Both the position numbers and the translations under genes were made by a program. The notes under the pieces were generated by a model. The model did no database searches. It was given only the letters and a program-made list of their open reading frames with translations, and had not been told where the DNA came from. From Bryum argenteum (Eukaryota > Streptophyta > Bryopsida > Bryales > Bryaceae): a stretch of DNA of 64,000 nt. The stretch lies in NCBI GenBank assembly GCA_037043015.1, contig CM073324.1, positions 10,313,013-10,377,012 on the forward strand. The letters run 5' to 3'. Below are positions 49,632-60,871 of this stretch, in pieces (positions within the stretch are counted from its first letter, which is position 1; each line of letters opens with the position of its first letter).

Positions 49632-51548
49632 ATGGCGACGCGCGCCATCGATGAGGACTTGGAGCTCTTGCAGGTCCTCGACCTTCAAGGGGTCGATGTG
49701 CTCGGCCGCTCCGTTGTCCGAATTGTGGGCAAATTCTTCCCTGGTACGCCCCTCGTTCGCCTTCGGTCCGAACTAGAGTAGACCTTCGAGCGTTTTTCTT
49801 TTGACGCTTCACGTTTTTCAGCCAATTCTGCTAGAATTTTCACCAAAACTTGCGATGATCTTTACTGTTTCGCTGTTGCCTCCATCTGCTACTTGATTGC
49901 CATGAATCGGATGGATCAAGAATCCTAGCCTTAATTCGAGTTCATTTGCGAATGCGTAAAATACGATTGCTGTAATTAGGTTTACACTCTCAATGACCGT
50001 CTGCTCGAAATTCTTGCAGCAGTTGTATGTTCTTCCAGAGTATACATAGTGCTTTGGTGTGTGGTTCGGAACCCTAATTTGAATGGTGTATAGGTGGGGA
50101 GTGAGTGAGAGGGCTTGCCACGTTCTTGACAGTGGGGGACTGGTGAGTTCAGTGCAGCACCGGCGATCGATGTGGAGCGGCTGAAGGTGTACGTGCTACA
50201 GAAGCTACTGCATGAGCTGCACCCAGGCCCTTACGTGATTGTTTACTTCCACTCCGCCGTGCAACGGCAGGACAATTCTCCGGGGGCGTGGGCCCTTCGA
50301 GATCTCTACGAATTTCTGCCTAATCAGCTGAAGCATCGCCTGCAGGCTGTGTACTACGTGCATCCGGGTCTGCGCTCTCGTCTGCTTCTCGCCACCCTCG
50401 GCCGATTCTTTCTGAGTGAAGGGTATGAGCTCCTAAGTTCACTGCATGCTTTATAGCACATGTGTAAATTCATGTAAGAGACGAGGGCTTAGGTTGTGAG
50501 CACCAACAAAATTTGTACAGCAACCTTCACTACTTCATTGTGCATGCAGCACACCCTCCACCCCGTCTGTCTGGAGTCAAGCAATTATGCAGAGATTCTC
50601 GCTGCATCGTTGATATGGTATAATGCATGTTAAGGCCTCAGCTCAGGTTATCGTAGCAACTATTAACATTGTGCATGCGGAGCACTCGTAGATTCTTACT
50701 CGCGTAGAAATGTAGCTTGTGTTGGTGCGATCGGCCTCCTCTGTCAGTCAATGAGCATGCTCTGGATGATATATGTTGAGCTGACGGAGGACGCGAACTT
50801 GTGGCGCAGATTCTACTCGAAAGTGGTGTACATCAACCGGCTGGAATTTCTGAGTAGTCATGTGAAGAAGGGGCAGGTCGACATACCCGAGTTTGTCGTT
50901 GAGCACGATAAGAAGTTGGAGGCACGACCATTGATGGACTATGGCTTCGAAGTTGATCCAGTGCCGCTGGACCCTGCATTGCGTCTTATCAGGTCCCACC
51001 TTCACACTCAGTTGGTCCTTATCACACTCATGTGAAGGCACTATATCGGTACTAAAACTACATACTATGATGTGCTTAAGAATGTCATTTAGCTTGTCTT
51101 AATATGGGGACGGAAAGTATCAGCCAGTTTACATAGTTTACTTCTGCTTTTGCAGGTAGTGATTATCAGTTAGTGCTCCAGCTCTTCTCCAGAGGTGAAC
51201 CTCGTTACACTCACACTTGTTTTTTTGTGGAGCATATTTTGATATGGTAGTCATGTTTTGATTTTTCTCGTCAATCAGCTCAATGGCTTCACATTCACTC
51301 TTCTCATTCCAAACTTGATTTATGCTTGCAGCCATTCGACGCTGGATGTCAGGCTTTCCCAAAAAAGCGTTCCTGTGAATTTATACAAGTTGGATATATC
51401 CAGAAGTGCTGGGGCTGTTTCAAAGCGTCGAGGTTCAACTATTCTACCTCTTCTGTTGAATGATAAATATAGGATGGAAGCGATCCCGTTGTTAGACCCA
51501 GCTTGCGCTGCCCTTCACCTCCATATTGATGCCCAGCATGATCACTGA
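49632..51548 (+). CDS. small SEC14-like protein, divergent CRAL-TRIO type
   Basis: Four exons give 258 aa: 49632-49743, 50158-50422, 50810-50992 and 51332-51548, with GT-AG introns and matching phases. The order RSVVRIVGKFFP (about 26-37), YVIVYFHSAVQ (about 63-73), VYYVHPGLRSRLLLATLGRF (about 102-121), then VYINRLEFL and IPEFVVEHD with RPLMDYG, follows the short plant 'SEC14 cytosolic factor/CRAL-TRIO_2' proteins such as Arabidopsis At3g10210. The family fold binds lipids such as phosphoinositides or related ligands; the ligand here is not known. The last exon (residues after about 187) is Leu-rich and not obviously conserved. It is transcribed away from DPL1, and its 3' end converges with the maturase-like gene. 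Confidence 0.85.
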
Positions 51549-51991
51549 CCCGTCACTGTGAAGAGCACTGTCAACTGAAGTGTGCGGCACCTTTGAACAA
51601 TGATGAACATATTTGTATCAATATCGATATTCAATCAAATACATATGATCTGCGTAGCATTTTTACAATTCTAGCAGATGGTTGTATAAGGTTGTCTTTT
51701 AGCATGCAACCTTGCTATCAATAGCCAATAGGAGGTAGTAGAATGGGGCATCATCTATGCTTGCGATCTCCCGAAGCGCCTGCAGACATTACATGCACGG
51801 GTGAGCAACGAAGTATGTTTTACTCGATGAGGCCATGTTATGAAAATGTATTCCAAGCGGGGCCATTTTTTTTGTCGCTGAGATTAGGGCAAGTTCTAAC
51901 ATAAGTGAGAACATGGAGGGAGAGGAGTACGCACTCATGTGTATAAGAATGTTGGTTATCGAGTATCTTGCAGTGTTGATAGGCGATAGTG
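51549..51991. other. convergent intergenic region
   Basis: This 443-base gap between two convergent genes should contain both 3' UTRs. No repeat or reading frame of note is seen. Confidence 0.5.
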
Positions 51992-53922
51992 TCAGTGTGG
52001 GTACAGGGACTCGTAGTCGACAGATAAGCGAGGTCTCGGAGGAGGCACAAGAGTCTCCGAGAAATTCCAGATATTTTGAGGCGGGGGAAGCAATTCCATC
52101 TTCCTCAAAATACGTTTCGTTTCCTCATGCTCCGTTTTTTTGCTACAAAACAGGAGGTAATCGCCTCGAAACTCCAGATTAACGTCGCCATTGGGCTCGA
52201 GTATACGCCTCGGGATGATAAACCTCCGAAGCAACCCTTTCTCAATGCTCCCAAGCTCCTCCCAATCGAGCCTCAGCCTGTTGGCGGCTTCCACGCGCTT
52301 CTCGAGTAAGCCTCGTTCTTCCTCCGAGAGCTGATCATCTACCACTGCGCCATTCCGAATCGGAACTCTGTACCTGGCAGCACACTCCGTGCCGAAGTCT
52401 TTGTATGTTCTAGCCGATCGAAACCGCTTCAGTTTCATCGTCAGTGTCCTTACACAACTGCTCCGAATGGCAAGCCTCATGTAGCTTGTCAGCTGGTAGA
52501 AGTTGTCTACGAACGAGTAGTACGTGCAACACCCGCGCATTACCCAGTTGTAGTAGCTGATAATCTCATTGTGTGTGCACCTGGCCAAATACGTCACAGG
52601 GTGCGGAAGGGTACCCCCAACTGATACCATTCCCAGCTTCGCTAATTCGATGATAATCTTGTCCATTGGCGCTTCTAATCTCACTCTCCCCTCCTTTGAT
52701 ACCGTAATCTTCGTTCCCAAGAAAAACGCGTGGCTGGTTCCAAGACGAGACACATTCGATTCTCCTGCGAGTGAAATCTTCTCGAGGAACGTCTCAAGGT
52801 CCTCCTCGAAGCTAAGAACCTCTTGCTTGCTGGCAATACAAGACAGCAGGAACTCATCTGCATACCGCACATAGAACAACTGCTGAACGGTGTCGAGCGC
52901 CTGCTTCTTATCACGAATCCAGCAATCTAGAGCATGGAGATAGATGTTGGAAAACAAAGTGGAGAGATTCGAAGATTCGTGTTTTCCATCCCAGGCATTT
53001 TTTATGCTCCACACATGGTGCTTCCGGTTCCCGTGACCAGCCTTCAATGCCTTCCATATGAGCCGGATGAACCTCGCATCTCGAATCTTCGTCTCCAAAG
53101 AATTAACCAACACATGGGCGTTCAACTCATGGGTGTCGACGCGGGATACGAGAGCCAGTTTGTGATGCCGAAGCTCCCTACGGACGCACATCAAAGCTGT
53201 GTGCCGACTTCGCGAGGGGCGATACCCATGCGAGGACTCCAGGAAAATGGGCTCATAGATATGTTCAAGGGCCAGCCGCAGAGCCTCTATGACAAGCTTG
53301 TCGCGAAATGGTGGTGGGGTATAATGAGCAAGCTGCCCACCTTTGGGCGGCGGAAGAACCTCAAACTGGAACTGCTCACTCTGGAGCTCCTTTGAAATTT
53401 CTCTCACCAATCCTGGTCTTTCGTAAAAATCTTTCTGATTTGCTGGAATGAGGCTCCTGTGAGCTAATCTGAGAAAATCCTCCTCCTGAAGAAGCTTGTA
53501 GAGATTGTAGTTCACGAGATTGGGGTTGCGTTTGTTGTCGTCGAAAATCTGGTTCAATCGAGACCGCACTTCTGTATCGAAGCTTGATACTTGATGCGAT
53601 AAGAACCGAGCTCTACAGTTGCAAACGAGTGACACTTTCACTGAAGGTGCGGTGACCCATTGACAATGAGAAAAAGCAAAATTCCTGTGCCTTGACAACC
53701 TCCTGACCTGCGAAACAGTGATGCAACAATATCACAGAACGAACCATCGTGGTTAGTCATATCTTTGCATTACAGGATGCTGAAAAAGATGCAATCTGGA
53801 ATTGTCGTTGCAGTGGAGAAAACATGAACCTCATCGAAAAGGAGCGTGCCGAATCTCAATAGGATGTCCACACGAACAATGAAGAAAGTCAATATGCTAG
53901 CATTACTTACTATGCGGTGCAT
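51992..53922 (-). CDS. nuclear group II intron maturase-like protein
   Basis: Two coding exons give 575 aa: 53922-53911 (only four codons, M-H-R-I) and 53707-51992. The long frame by itself has no ATG before residue ~175. The donor GTAAGT after the fourth codon and the acceptor at 53708 restore an Arg-rich presequence (MHRIVRRLSRHRN), which suggests mitochondrial or dual targeting. The RT-like region keeps YTPPPFRDKLVIEAL, HIYEPIFLESSHGYRPSRS (about 153-171) and SNIYLHALD. The catalytic box reads FYVRYADEFLL (about 282-292) instead of YADD, and the PQGGxxSPLL block has decayed to SSNLSTLFSN. Domain X follows (about 382-477: NEIISYYNWVMRGCCTYY). No endonuclease domain is seen. In plants such genes (nMAT family) help splice organelle group II introns. 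The damaged RT fits loss of mobility with splicing retained. Confidence 0.88.
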
Positions 53923-54997
53923 CTTCTTGCGCTGGGGATGATCAAACTCCTCCTTCGAACTAGGAAGATACGGAAGAATTTCAAAACCCTAAACCCCGGT
54001 ATTGACATAAGATCATCAACTTTTCAGAACTCGTCATTCCTGCAATTGGTTGCATGCTGTGCTCAAGAGAGCTGCCAGCGCCGATAAGTTGTGAACCATC
54101 CATGCAAGTCAGATCGCCTCAACAATTGATTGAGTTTGCCAAACGATGTTGCCGTGTTGAAGCTGGAGCACTGGATGAAGAACGGTGATCTCATCCAGTG
54201 AGCATGAGGGCGACCTGCCGACTAAAGCTCTTCACAGTCAACTCGAGTTCTCATTCTGTCACTCACTAGAATCGTTTGTAAAGTAGGGTCTACTATCGTC
54301 TTCAGAAAGTTTTGAGAAAGCTCTGTGTATGACAATTGAGACTCTAACCAGCTTGAAGTTTAGATCCCAGGATTGGGGCAGTGGGATCGGAAACGGAAGT
54401 GATTGATAAGAATCAGGCAGAATTCGAGGTAGCTGAAATAACAACAGAAGCCTGGCCATCGTTTTCAATTCCGAGGTACTGTATGAATTTGGAACTTGTG
54501 TTCTTTCAGGAGTCTCGGTGCAGAAATGGCTCGTTTGAGGGATGCGAGCCTGTCTTTGTGGCGCTTTCCTTGTGCGTTGCAATGAAGAACGGTGCAATCT
54601 TGTTCATTGATTAGGTTTAAATTAGGGTTTTGGGCTAATTCTGCAGCAGACATCAGTCAAGGACGAATGTACAGTACTTTGCTTGAAGAAAGCTTCTGAG
54701 TTGTTGAATTTATCGCTTTTGCGTGGTCGTTGAGTCGCGAGGTTGGGGTTTAGAGCGTAGTTTCGATTCTTTTTACTTGCTCAAAAGCTTTTGAACCTTT
54801 GACCAATCTTGCAGGTCCATCACTGGCTCCATCGTTCTATCAGGGAGAAATTTAGTGCTAAAACGCGCTTGTATTCATGGTGCCGCGAACTAGATGAGAG
54901 ACCATGTTTTGTTCCTGTCGAAGATTTTCGAAAGGCTTTATCAGTGTGAAAGACTGTAAGCGAGGTGGATGTCCCGTTATTAGGGTAAGGCTGTAGG
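53923..54997. promoter_or_regulatory. divergent intergenic region between two maturase-like genes
   Basis: About 1.07 kb separates the two start codons, which face away from each other, so both promoters lie here. Open frames inside (54259-54614) are unrecognised on either strand. No repeat element is seen. Confidence 0.5.
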
Positions 54998-56445
54998 ATG
55001 CTGGGACTGGCAGCGCGGAGGGGCCGCCAACAACGCCCCCTCGCACGCGCTCTGATCGCTCACGGCGTTTCGGGAGCTACTCAAATTTGGACAAGTAATG
55101 ATCATCGGCCACCTTCGACGAGTGGAGCCATTCACGCTGGTACATCTCCGCAGGTTTGAATACATGACCTTCTTTTAGCTCGATTCCCTGCCATGAATGT
55201 ATGAATATGCCGTCATTGGAATCAATGTGGATCTTCAGAATGGAGCAGTCTGCAACAAAGCGTTTCTAAGTATTCCGTCACAAGCTGTTCGGCAGGCAAG
55301 TACGTCTGCAGGAATACGGGACAAGCAGAGGCGCAGAGTTGATTCGCACGATGATGTTGATCAATTCATGAAATCCCGGTACGATCAAGCGAGTGTGACT
55401 GAGTCAAACGAAGAAGTGGAGATGCTATGGAGACTGAAGCGAAACAAGGCAGGCAAATTCGAGAACGTGGTAGACGTACTCGGAAATCCTCAACTGTTAT
55501 TAGCAGCTCATGAGCGACTGAATGAACGGCGACGGAACTGGACATTAGCCAGTAATGAGCTAGAAATCTCCCATGTCCCCACGGAGAGCGCGATGTCGCG
55601 GTCACGAGACATCGATTGGAACTGGTTCAAAGAAGCTGCACATTCACTACGGACTGGAGTGTATGCGTTCAAGCCCCTGCAACGGCTGGACATTGCGAAG
55701 CGGGGACGCGGGGAGTCTCGACAGTATGCTTTCGTGAGGCCAAAGGATCAGGTAATCCAAGAGGCAATCAGAGATGTGCTGGAGAGAATCTACGAGCCCC
55801 AGTTCGTCGCTGCCCAAGGCTCTGGGTTCAGACCAGGTGCGAATGTGCACTCGGCTCTCAAGGCTGTCAAGTATGGGTGGAAAGGAGTCTCCTGGTTCCT
55901 GCAGTTCGATGTCCGCATCATCGACCACCCTGCTGTGCAGAAGCGGCTCCTCAGCATCCTCCGTGAGCAGATCGAAGACGAGGCGTTTCTAGATTTGTTG
56001 CGGCGGATGTTCAAACTGGGTACCATCTGGATCGACACTGCCTCCGACGAGGACATGCCCGAAGGCAGCGTCTTGTCACCGCTGCTAGGAAACATCTATT
56101 TCCATCAATTGGATCTGGAGATCAATCGCATCCAAGAGGATATCGGGTGTGCCTCTCAGACCTCGTTTCTCGATGAGTCGACTGACAGGTGTTGAGTGTC
56201 ACTAACAATCTAAAACCAAGTTGATAGTTGAGAACTCAACAAAAAACTGGTGGAAGTTGATGAGCTATGGGTCATGCGCTAGTTTACTTTGACATTACAG
56301 CGATTTGCCGAAGCTTGTCGACATGGCCACAGCAGGAATCTCCTATGTAGGATCATGTTTGGATTCTTCAGCAGCCCTTGAACTGGTAGTGCATTTTAAT
56401 GATTTAAAACCACCAAGAGAAACGATACCTTCATTCTTTTCTTAG
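54998..56445 (+). CDS. truncated group II maturase-like protein (N-terminal RT half only)
   Basis: The proposed exons are 54998-55153, 55296-56188 and 56301-56445, giving 397 aa. Exon 1 is a classic organelle presequence: MLGLAARRGRQQRPLARALI, no acidic residue. Exon 2 holds the maturase N-terminal region (LWRLKRNKAGKF, VVDVLGNPQLLLAAHE) and RT motifs 0-4. These are FVRPKDQVIQEAIRDVLERI (about 197-216), YEPQF then GSGFRPGANVHSALKA, LQFDVRIIDHPAVQKRL (about 254-270) and MPEGSVLSPLLGNIYFHQLD (about 305-324). The homology stops about 25 residues later, before YADD, thumb and domain X. Exon 3 (about 48 codons) is not recognised. If it is not used, the frame stops at 56195. Exons 1 and 2 look sound; the 3' end is uncertain. 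It could be a decayed gene, or a shortened protein that works with another maturase. Confidence 0.65.
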
Positions 56446-57607
56446 CATTTCTTAGCGTGTATAAGCTTAGTATCACTTTCTAAGGCTGTGGTCCACCGCC
56501 AAGTCTTGGTGTCGATATTCACATCAGATTCCATGTCCGAAGTTACAATGCCGTCTTCATAATCATCAGATTCGTTTCTGGATTCAGTTATAAGACGACT
56601 CGCTAATCATAGTTTGCTGTCAATCCTTGCGTACTCGGGCGACCGCTGGCGTCGTGCTGTGAGCTACGAGCATTGCTCTCAATACTCGCAATGGAAACAG
56701 TGGCTTCCGTGCACTTTCTGGAATGGAGAGGCCTGCGTATTTAAAACCCCACCCATATGACAATGCCTGCGTGCACTTTCTGGAATGCAGAGCCCTGAGT
56801 GTTACCAACCCCACCCATACGACGATGCATGCACTTTCTGGAATGAAGAGCATGCACTTACGACAATGTATGCGTTCTCAATACGAGTTTCCCACCGTTC
56901 CTACCTGCTTCCCACCGCATGTGTTCAAAGCCGCTTGTTTTTTCCTCTTGATTTTATTTTCCTCTTGTTTTTTTTCCCTCTTGTTTTTTCCTCTCGTTCC
57001 TCATTACGAGTTCCCTACTGCTACTAAATGAATAAATAAGAACATCAAATCTTTGTGTCGTTAATGTCACTAAAATGCCCGTTTGACCTATCCTTTATGA
57101 TATGCCCATGGGACATAACAACAATGATGAAGGACTACTAACCCCTCTCAAGGGTGAACACTATAACCACAAGTGATAACACTAGCCATTGAACTAATCA
57201 AATATCTCATTATATAAGTTGTGAACTGTTTGTTGGTTTCCATAAATTGGTATAAATGCAGGTTATCCAGTTGGTCGTCATATTGTTGACATTTCCGGGA
57301 TGTTTAGTAAAGATATAGTTGTGTTGTAACGGTGGTTTGAGTTTGAATTGTTATAGTCTCATTTGAGCATCGTTTCACACGGTGGCGCTATTAGTTGAGC
57401 TAGACTACAATCACATCAACCTCGGCCTAAGTAGCCTGTGCGTGACAAGATTACTTTCTCTATAAATGTAGGTGGTTAAATGGTCGCTATTCTATAGTTT
57501 AGCTTCAGGCACGGCATGAGCTCTCGAGATAATGCATTGACATATGTCTTCTTCAACAAGATATTGCTATCACGTCTGTAAGATTGGATGCCATGGTGAA
57601 GCATTAC
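56446..57607. other. intergenic stretch before the nested transposon
   Basis: No gene is recognised. A phrase CACTTTCTGGAATG recurs three times between about 56710 and 56850 with related flanks (CCCACCCATA), a small irregular repeat that produces Cys/Pro-rich frames. T-rich tracts lie at 56935-56990. Confidence 0.5.
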
Positions 57608-57668
57608 CACTACTAAAAAAGAGGGGGGTTTGCAATGTTTGCACAAAAAGCAATGTTTGAAACATTGC

Positions 57669-58513
57669 TGTAACAACCCTCTAATAGGTTTATTACCAAC
57701 TCACAACAATTTAGCTAGGAAGACAAAACCTAGAACTTTATTAAGCTCAACCTCCCAACCATAGAGAAGAGCTCACTACCAAAAAGAGCTTCTACCTTCT
57801 CCCCCCCGAGCTTATATATGAGTTCCTTCCCAAAAGGAACTACAGTCTATCTTAGGCTATGTTCCAGAGTCTAGCCTATTCATAGATCATTCTATCTTCT
57901 TTACTCCTATATCTGGAGTAAAGATAATCCATAGATCGTTCTAGATCCTTCTATCTCTTTAACTCAGAGACTCTTCTAGATCTTTACTCCTATATTTAGA
58001 GTAAAGCTAATTCACTACTATCAGTAGTCTAATTCTAGTGTACCTCATCTTGAGTTGTCTAACTCTTGTACACATGTTCTCAATCTTGGAGTGGTCTGAC
58101 TCCAATGCACTAAATATAGAGATGTAAAGATAATTCATCACTATCTTTACTCTTATATTTAGAGTAAAGCTAATTCACTACTATCAGTAGTCTAATTCTA
58201 GTGTACCTCATCTTGAGTTGTCTAACTCTTGTACACATGTTCTCAATTTTGGAGTGGTCTGACTCCAATGCACTAAATATAGAGCTGTCTAACCCCAGTG
58301 CACATGTTCTCAATCTTGGAGTGGTCTGACTCCAATGCACTAAATATAGAGATGTTTAACTCCAGTGCACATGTTCTCAATTTGGAGTTGTCTGACTCCG
58401 GTCCATCCATCCTCAACTGGGAGTTGTCTGACTCCTTTCATCCTCTGCTTACACACTATCCAATGTGATTAGAAGATTTCATTCATCCATCTATCAATGT
58501 AAGTTACCTTACA
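57669..58513 (-). repeat. 3' LTR, 845 bp
   Basis: It differs from the other LTR at two substitutions (near the TGTAACA end and near 58364) and a 3-bp length difference at about 58365. The LTR interior is itself repetitive: a segment of about 180 bp (TTAGAGTAAAGCTAATTCAC to ACTAAATATAGAG) occurs twice, and the phrase GGTCTGACTCCAATGCACTA several times. Confidence 0.93.
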
Positions 58514-58530
58514 ATCCTCCCCTTCTATTA
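58514..58530 (-). other. polypurine tract
   Basis: On the minus strand the sequence AATAGAAGGGGAGGAT directly abuts the 3' LTR, the expected position of the plus-strand primer. Confidence 0.85.
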
Positions 58531-59640
58531 AAAGTCATTGTCCTCAATGACAAAGTCAGGATAATCCCTTCTGAAATCAACTTCTCTCTCCCAAGAAGCT
58601 TCTTCTTCCGGATAATCCTTCCACTTCACATAGAATCTACGGAATGTCTTATTCCTCAGATGCTGATTCTCCACCTTCAAAATCTTCTCAGGTTGAGCAA
58701 GTAGTTCTCCCTCAGGAGCAGTTTTTGGAAGATCAGGCAAAACATGACTAGGATCAGATACATACTTCCTCAACAAACTCACATGAAATACATCATGTAT
58801 CTGCCAATCCTCAGGCAACCTCAGTTTATAAGCAACTTGTCCTATTCTCTCAATAATTTCAAAAGGACCACAAAACCGAGGTGATAACTTCCTTGACTTA
58901 CCAAGCTTGAGTCCAAATCTTTTTGGAGCTACCTTCAAAAAGACTTTATCACCCACTTCAAATTCACTGAAGATTCTTTTTCTATCAGCATAGTGTTTAG
59001 CTCTATCTTGAGCACTCTTCATAGCCAACTTTGCCAACTCTCTAATTTCATTCATTTCCTTAATCATTTCATTAATGCTTTCAAATCTCGTAGTAGGAGT
59101 AGAGAGTGTTATAGGAGTTCTACATTCTTGACCATATAAAACATAGAATGGACTTACCCCAATACTACTATGAATATGATCATTGTAAGCAAATTCAATC
59201 AAATGCAACCACTTATCCCGTGAGTGTTGTTTCTTACCAACATACATTCTCAACATATCTTCAAGAGTCCTGTTAGTCCTTTCAGTCTGGCCATCACTCT
59301 CAGGATGATATGCAGTACTCAACTTAATTTTGGTCCCACACAATTTGAAAAGTGTGGTCCAAAATTCACTCACAAACTCACGATCTCTATCACTTATAAT
59401 CTCACGCGGAATTCCATGGTGTTTGAAGATCTCTCTCATAAATAACTCAGCTACCCCATAAGCAGTTACAGTAGTAACTGTAGGAATAAAATGAGCTATC
59501 TTAGTGAGTCTATCTACAACCACCATGATGCTATCAAAGTTACTTCGAGTCCTAGGCAATCCAACAATAAAATCCATACTTGGTGATTCAAATTTCAAGT
59601 TAGGAACACTAAGAGGTTGCAACAATCCGGGACTCTTCAC
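58528..59640 (-). pseudogene. integrase with C-terminal chromodomain (pol fragment)
   Basis: An open frame of 370 codons without a proper start, the 3' part of pol. The integrase core shows acidic residues at D23, D84 and E120 of this frame, with the D-x35-E spacing of retroviral-type integrases and an HPESDGQTERTNR context. A GPF-type module follows (CGPFEIIERIGQVAYKLRLP). The end is a chromodomain (FRRFYVKWKDYPEEEASWE, about 325-343), which marks the chromovirus clade and is thought to steer insertion towards particular chromatin. The zinc-binding N-terminus lies upstream in another frame (about 59640-59990), so the gene is broken. Confidence 0.9.
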
Positions 59641-60000
59641 TTGTTCGACTTAGAGACTTGACATTTCAAGCATCCTTCAACATATTCTTTGACATCCTTT
59701 TTCATTCCTGGCCGCAATAATGACGCTTGACCGCCATATAGGTCTTTTGAAAACCTGGGTGGCTGCTATTGGAATATCATGAAGGTTATTCATAATATTG
59801 AGTCTATATTCCCGACCTTGGGAATACGAGACTCGCCATAATAATATAAAACTTCATCTTTCAATTCAAAAGGCTTAAACTTATCGATTTCATTCACGAT
59901 TCTAGCTTCCTTAGACAGGACTTTCAAATGGAATTTTAAAGAAATCATCATTAGGATAATGCAATTTGATTTCATCGATCAGAGAATTCTCTGATGGATG

Positions 60001-60610
60001 AAATAGCATTTGCTAGCGGTCTTCTAGAAAGAGCATCGACCACCACATTTTCCTTACCTTTAACATATTCAATTTCAAAATCAAACTCTTGTAACAATTC
60101 CATCCACCTACGCCTTTCTACTCAAATTCGATTGGGTTGATAAATATTTCAAAGATTAGTGATCGGTTTCTATCTTAAATCTTACTCCTAGTAAATAATG
60201 CCTCCAAACCTTCAAAGAATGAATGACTGCTAGTAGTTCCTTCTCGTGTACTGGATAATTTAACTCGGCGGAATTCAATTTACGAGATTCATATGCAACT
60301 ATCTTTCTATCTTGCATCAATACTGCACCAATAGCTAAATCGCTAGCGTCAGTACACAATATTATGTTTCCTTTCAAGGGATCCATAATAGTCAAAACAA
60401 GAGTTTGGGTTAATAATGACTTCAAAGTGTGAAAACTCAAGTCACACTTAGCAGACCAATCTATTCCATTACCCTTTCCTTTCAACAAATTGGTCGTAGG
60501 AGCAGCTATTTTAGAAAATCCTTTGACAAATCTTCTATAATAGCTTGCAAGACCTAGGAAACTTCTCAGTTTACTCTTGTCTTTTGGTATTGGCCACTCA
60601 GCGTAGATGT
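60001..60610 (-). pseudogene. RT connection region and RNase H (pol fragment)
   Basis: The minus-strand frame 60488-60156 has the RNase H features LCTDASDLAIGAVLMQ and YPVHEKELLAVIHSLKVWRH. Upstream text (WPIPKD, LRSFLGLASYYRRFVKGFS) is the RT thumb/connection region. The frame ends in a stop at the conserved IETDH block, and the text after it (LKYLSTQSNL, then [17 protein letters not shown]) is out of frame, so the region carries at least one stop and one frame change. The RT palm with its catalytic residues is absent. Confidence 0.85.
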
Positions 60611-60854
60611 TGCAACAGACTCTATCTCTCTTGATCTAGTAGGTAAAGATGAAGGAGGGCGAGGAGTGTCTGAACGAACACCTCTGGGAAGAGGTGGAGC
60701 TCAGTTGTCTGAACTTCTCTCTAGGAAGAGGATGAGCTCCAGTTTGAACAGAATCCAAAATTTCCCTCATGGCTCCCATCACTCCTCTCATAATCCTCTC
60801 TTCCAAACCCGCAAGAGGATCAACTCTCCCTTCCAAACCCTGCAGAGGATCCAT
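60611..60854 (-). pseudogene. gag N-terminal remnant
   Basis: From an ATG at 60854, just inside the primer-binding site, a short frame reads MDPLQGLEGRVDPLAGLEER and continues to about 60636. It then runs directly into RT sequence near 60610, so a deletion joins the start of gag to the end of RT. The position fits gag; the protein itself is not distinctive. Confidence 0.6.
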
Positions 60855-60855
60855 A

Positions 60856-60869
60856 CTGCTGTGATACCA
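60856..60869 (-). other. primer-binding site (initiator tRNA-Met type)
   Basis: On the minus strand TGGTATCACAGCAG begins two bases inside the 5' LTR. It matches the common plant TGGTATCAGAGC primer site, complementary to the 3' end of initiator tRNA-Met, with one change at the ninth base. Confidence 0.8.
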
Positions 60870-60871
60870 AT

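Noticed and set aside
51992..56445. Maturase-like sequences as fresh organelle DNA inserted into the nucleus
   Set aside because: Both have spliceosomal introns and presequence exons and lack flanking organelle sequence, so they are established nuclear genes.
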